Below, piece after piece: positions 43,141 to 44,347 of a DNA stretch of 44,347 bases. Made by a program: the position numbers and the translations under genes. The DNA lies in the NCBI RefSeq assembly GCF_001424165.1, contig NZ_LMOJ01000005.1, positions 1 through 44,347 on the forward strand, written 5' to 3'. Position 1 is the first letter of the stretch; every line of letters begins with the position of its first letter. This DNA is from Massilia sp. Leaf139 (GTDB taxonomy: Bacteria > Pseudomonadota > Gammaproteobacteria > Burkholderiales > Burkholderiaceae_D). The notes beneath the pieces are model-generated. The model saw only the letters and a list, made by a program, of their open reading frames with translations. It made no database searches and was not told where the DNA came from.

Positions 43141-43159
43141 CACAGGCGGTAAGGCAAGC

Positions 43160-43191
43160 TGCATCATTTGGGTAACTGCTCAAATGATGCA
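43160..43191 (+). terminator. Inverted repeat downstream of the giant gene, possible weak terminator
   Basis: A perfect 11-bp inverted repeat (43160-43170 with 43181-43191, TGCATCATTTG and complement) surrounds a 10-base loop, 19 bases after the giant gene's stop codon. No T run follows, so it is not a standard intrinsic terminator. It could stabilise the mRNA 3' end or be a protein-binding palindrome. Confidence 0.45.
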
Positions 43192-43243
43192 CGGTCTGAT
43201 TTAAGGGAAGCCCTTTTCTCATCCAGCGGTTCGTTGTTTGTTG

Positions 43244-44153
43244 ATGTTTATCTCTTTATCTGGATTTGCAATGTTTTCTCGTACCAGCTTTGCCTGTTTA
43301 TTGATGATCTCAACTACTGTCGAGACCCGCGCTATGCCGCCAGAGCGTCCAAAGCAACCACTATTCAGCAGTTTTTATGTGGAACCGTCAGGCGCACTAG
43401 TAGTTGGAGCTGAGCCTGCTGGATTCTTCCGTAGCAGCGATGGTGGACAGCACTGAAACCGATCGCAGACACGCCGGACTTCCGCAAGCTGCTGAACAGC
43501 GGACTCGATCCAGTAGGCAGATCTGCAAACCGCGTGATTTCGGTGCCGTCTGGACGTGCCTGGGAATCTCAGAGGATGTACACGGCGTAGACCGCGAGGG
43601 CAATTTATACAAATGTGATACCAGTAGCACTGCTATCAGCAGGGATGGCGCCAGGAGCTGGAAAAACACGGGCATGAATGCACTTCCAATTGCCAGTCGC
43701 CTTTACTGCGGTGCGACGACTGCCTCGGACGAAGACACCCGCATGATTGGAGCGATGTCTGGATCACGCGGTGTCTTGTTTGCTACGGCAATCGAGAGTT
43801 CGACATCGGACTTGTCGATCCGAATGAGCGTCAATGGCGGCCGCACTTGGCGGCGTCAAACGTTCGGCCTTCCGGAGAGCTGGCACACATTTAGTATGGA
43901 ACGCGTCTTGCAGGACACCGTATATTTCTTCGCAGCTGAGAAAAATGTGCCAGGCCAGCAGCCGGCCTTGTACCGAAGCGTAGACGGTAAGCTTGCAGAA
44001 CACATGAATCCTCCCATCGATTACGGTAGCTGAGTAGACATACAGGCTGGACTGCATGGGGCTATCTTCGTCGTTACGCGACTTGCGATCCACCGGTCTG
44101 ATGACGGCGGAAAGACGTGGCGAAAGCTGGGGCGCAAGGGTATCGCCTGGTAG
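43244..44153 (+). pseudogene. Decayed BNR/Asp-box repeat protein (Ycf48/sialidase-like)
   Basis: Several frames must be joined to read one protein. It begins near 43244 or 43271 (signal-like MFSRTSFACLLMIS). Frame one ends in GFFRSSDGGQH at a TGA (43454), where a lost G from CACTGGAAACCG would explain the break. Frame two continues KPIADTPDFRKLLNSGLD to about 43550. Frame three reads GISEDVHGVDREGNLY, ISRDGARSWKN, SVNGGRTWRRQTFGLP and YRSVDG, meets a second TGA at 44031, then resumes with HRSDDGGKTWRKLG to TAG at 44151. The S-x-D-G-G-x-(T)-W Asp-boxes identify the BNR type. At least two frameshifts and one in-frame stop make it non-functional. Confidence 0.75.
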
Positions 44154-44229
44154 TGCGCAGACGAGTTCGCACACAAGCTTGCAGCGCTCGGTCGTTTCCC
44201 GTCAGACGTAAACCCATGAACAAAAGGGC

Positions 44230-44259
44230 TTGCGCGAGCCTGTCGAGCTTGGCTATAAT
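44230..44259 (+). promoter_or_regulatory. Strong sigma70 promoter, probably for a stable-RNA operon
   Basis: TTGCGC (44230-44235) and a perfect TATAAT (44254-44259) are 18 bases apart, followed by a GC-rich discriminator (TCGCCTCCGC), a feature of rRNA and tRNA promoters under stringent control. The ~90 bases downstream to the window end have no credible coding frame and look like an RNA leader. Whether rRNA or tRNA follows cannot be seen. Confidence 0.65.
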
Positions 44260-44347
44260 TCGCCTCCGCTTCGGCGCTGTCTGCAAAACGTTAACGAAAT
44301 CAAGTAGTTAGATTCGTAATTTCTTTGCAACGAGCGACGCGGTGGAA

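Noticed and set aside
8929..43140. RTX-type type I secretion substrate
   Set aside because: I see no GGxGxDxxx nonapeptide repeats, no standard RTX C-terminal signal and no ABC transporter gene nearby.
44117..44311. Small plus-strand open frame at the right end
   Set aside because: It runs through the pseudogene end and the strong promoter, and has no ribosome-binding site or family features.

Overview
The window looks like a chromosomal segment of a high-GC betaproteobacterium, most likely a member of the Oxalobacteraceae (Massilia/Duganella type). This is inferred from the style of the 5S rRNA 3' end at the left edge, the strong GCC/CTG/GGC codon preference, and the gene families present. 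It was not tested against any database.

Layout: positions 1-58 are the 3' end of a 5S rRNA gene, followed by a perfect rrn-type terminator (71-104) and a second, bidirectional terminator (187-217). A minus-strand periplasmic adaptor gene (244-1089) is divergent from a tightly packed plus-strand cluster: a TolC-family outer membrane channel (1290-2681), a GAF-GAF-transmembrane-HlyD membrane fusion protein (2683-4560), a PqqD-like/M50 metalloprotease/barrel-sandwich hybrid fusion (4567-6714), and a shortened SecA-like ATPase (6707-8698). After a 230-base AT-rich spacer comes one open reading frame of 34.2 kb (8929-43140) encoding an 11,403-residue protein. Downstream lie a perfect inverted repeat, a decayed BNR/Asp-box gene (about 43244-44153) and, at the right edge, a strong sigma70-type promoter with a GC-rich discriminator that probably drives a stable-RNA operon. 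The cluster therefore sits between an rRNA locus and another probable stable-RNA locus.

The giant protein has no Sec signal peptide but carries an LEPR-type motif (IEPRVMM) near its N terminus. In order it then has 12 tandem ~209-residue units, each made of two PPC-like halves; 17 CARDB-like repeats; a mixed region of IPT-, Ig-, propeller-, YD-repeat-, dockerin-, BIG2- and ZU5-like segments; a complete self-processing Hint domain; an unassigned ~250-residue module; a matrixin-like zinc metallopeptidase (HELGHVLGLEH); VCBS/cadherin-like repeats; a carbohydrate-binding-like module; and a C-terminal IDWSG...WVVDF signature. It has no RTX nonapeptides, and I found no cysteine before the Hint domain.

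Working model (inference): the upstream genes form a dedicated export machine for the giant protein. It has a TolC channel and adaptor proteins as in type I secretion, but no ABC transporter. The only energy-coupling ATPase in the cluster is the SecA-like protein, which lacks the wing and two-helix-finger regions of housekeeping SecA, and the inner-membrane component would be the M50-adaptor fusion. This combination is the most interesting and possibly undescribed system in the window.
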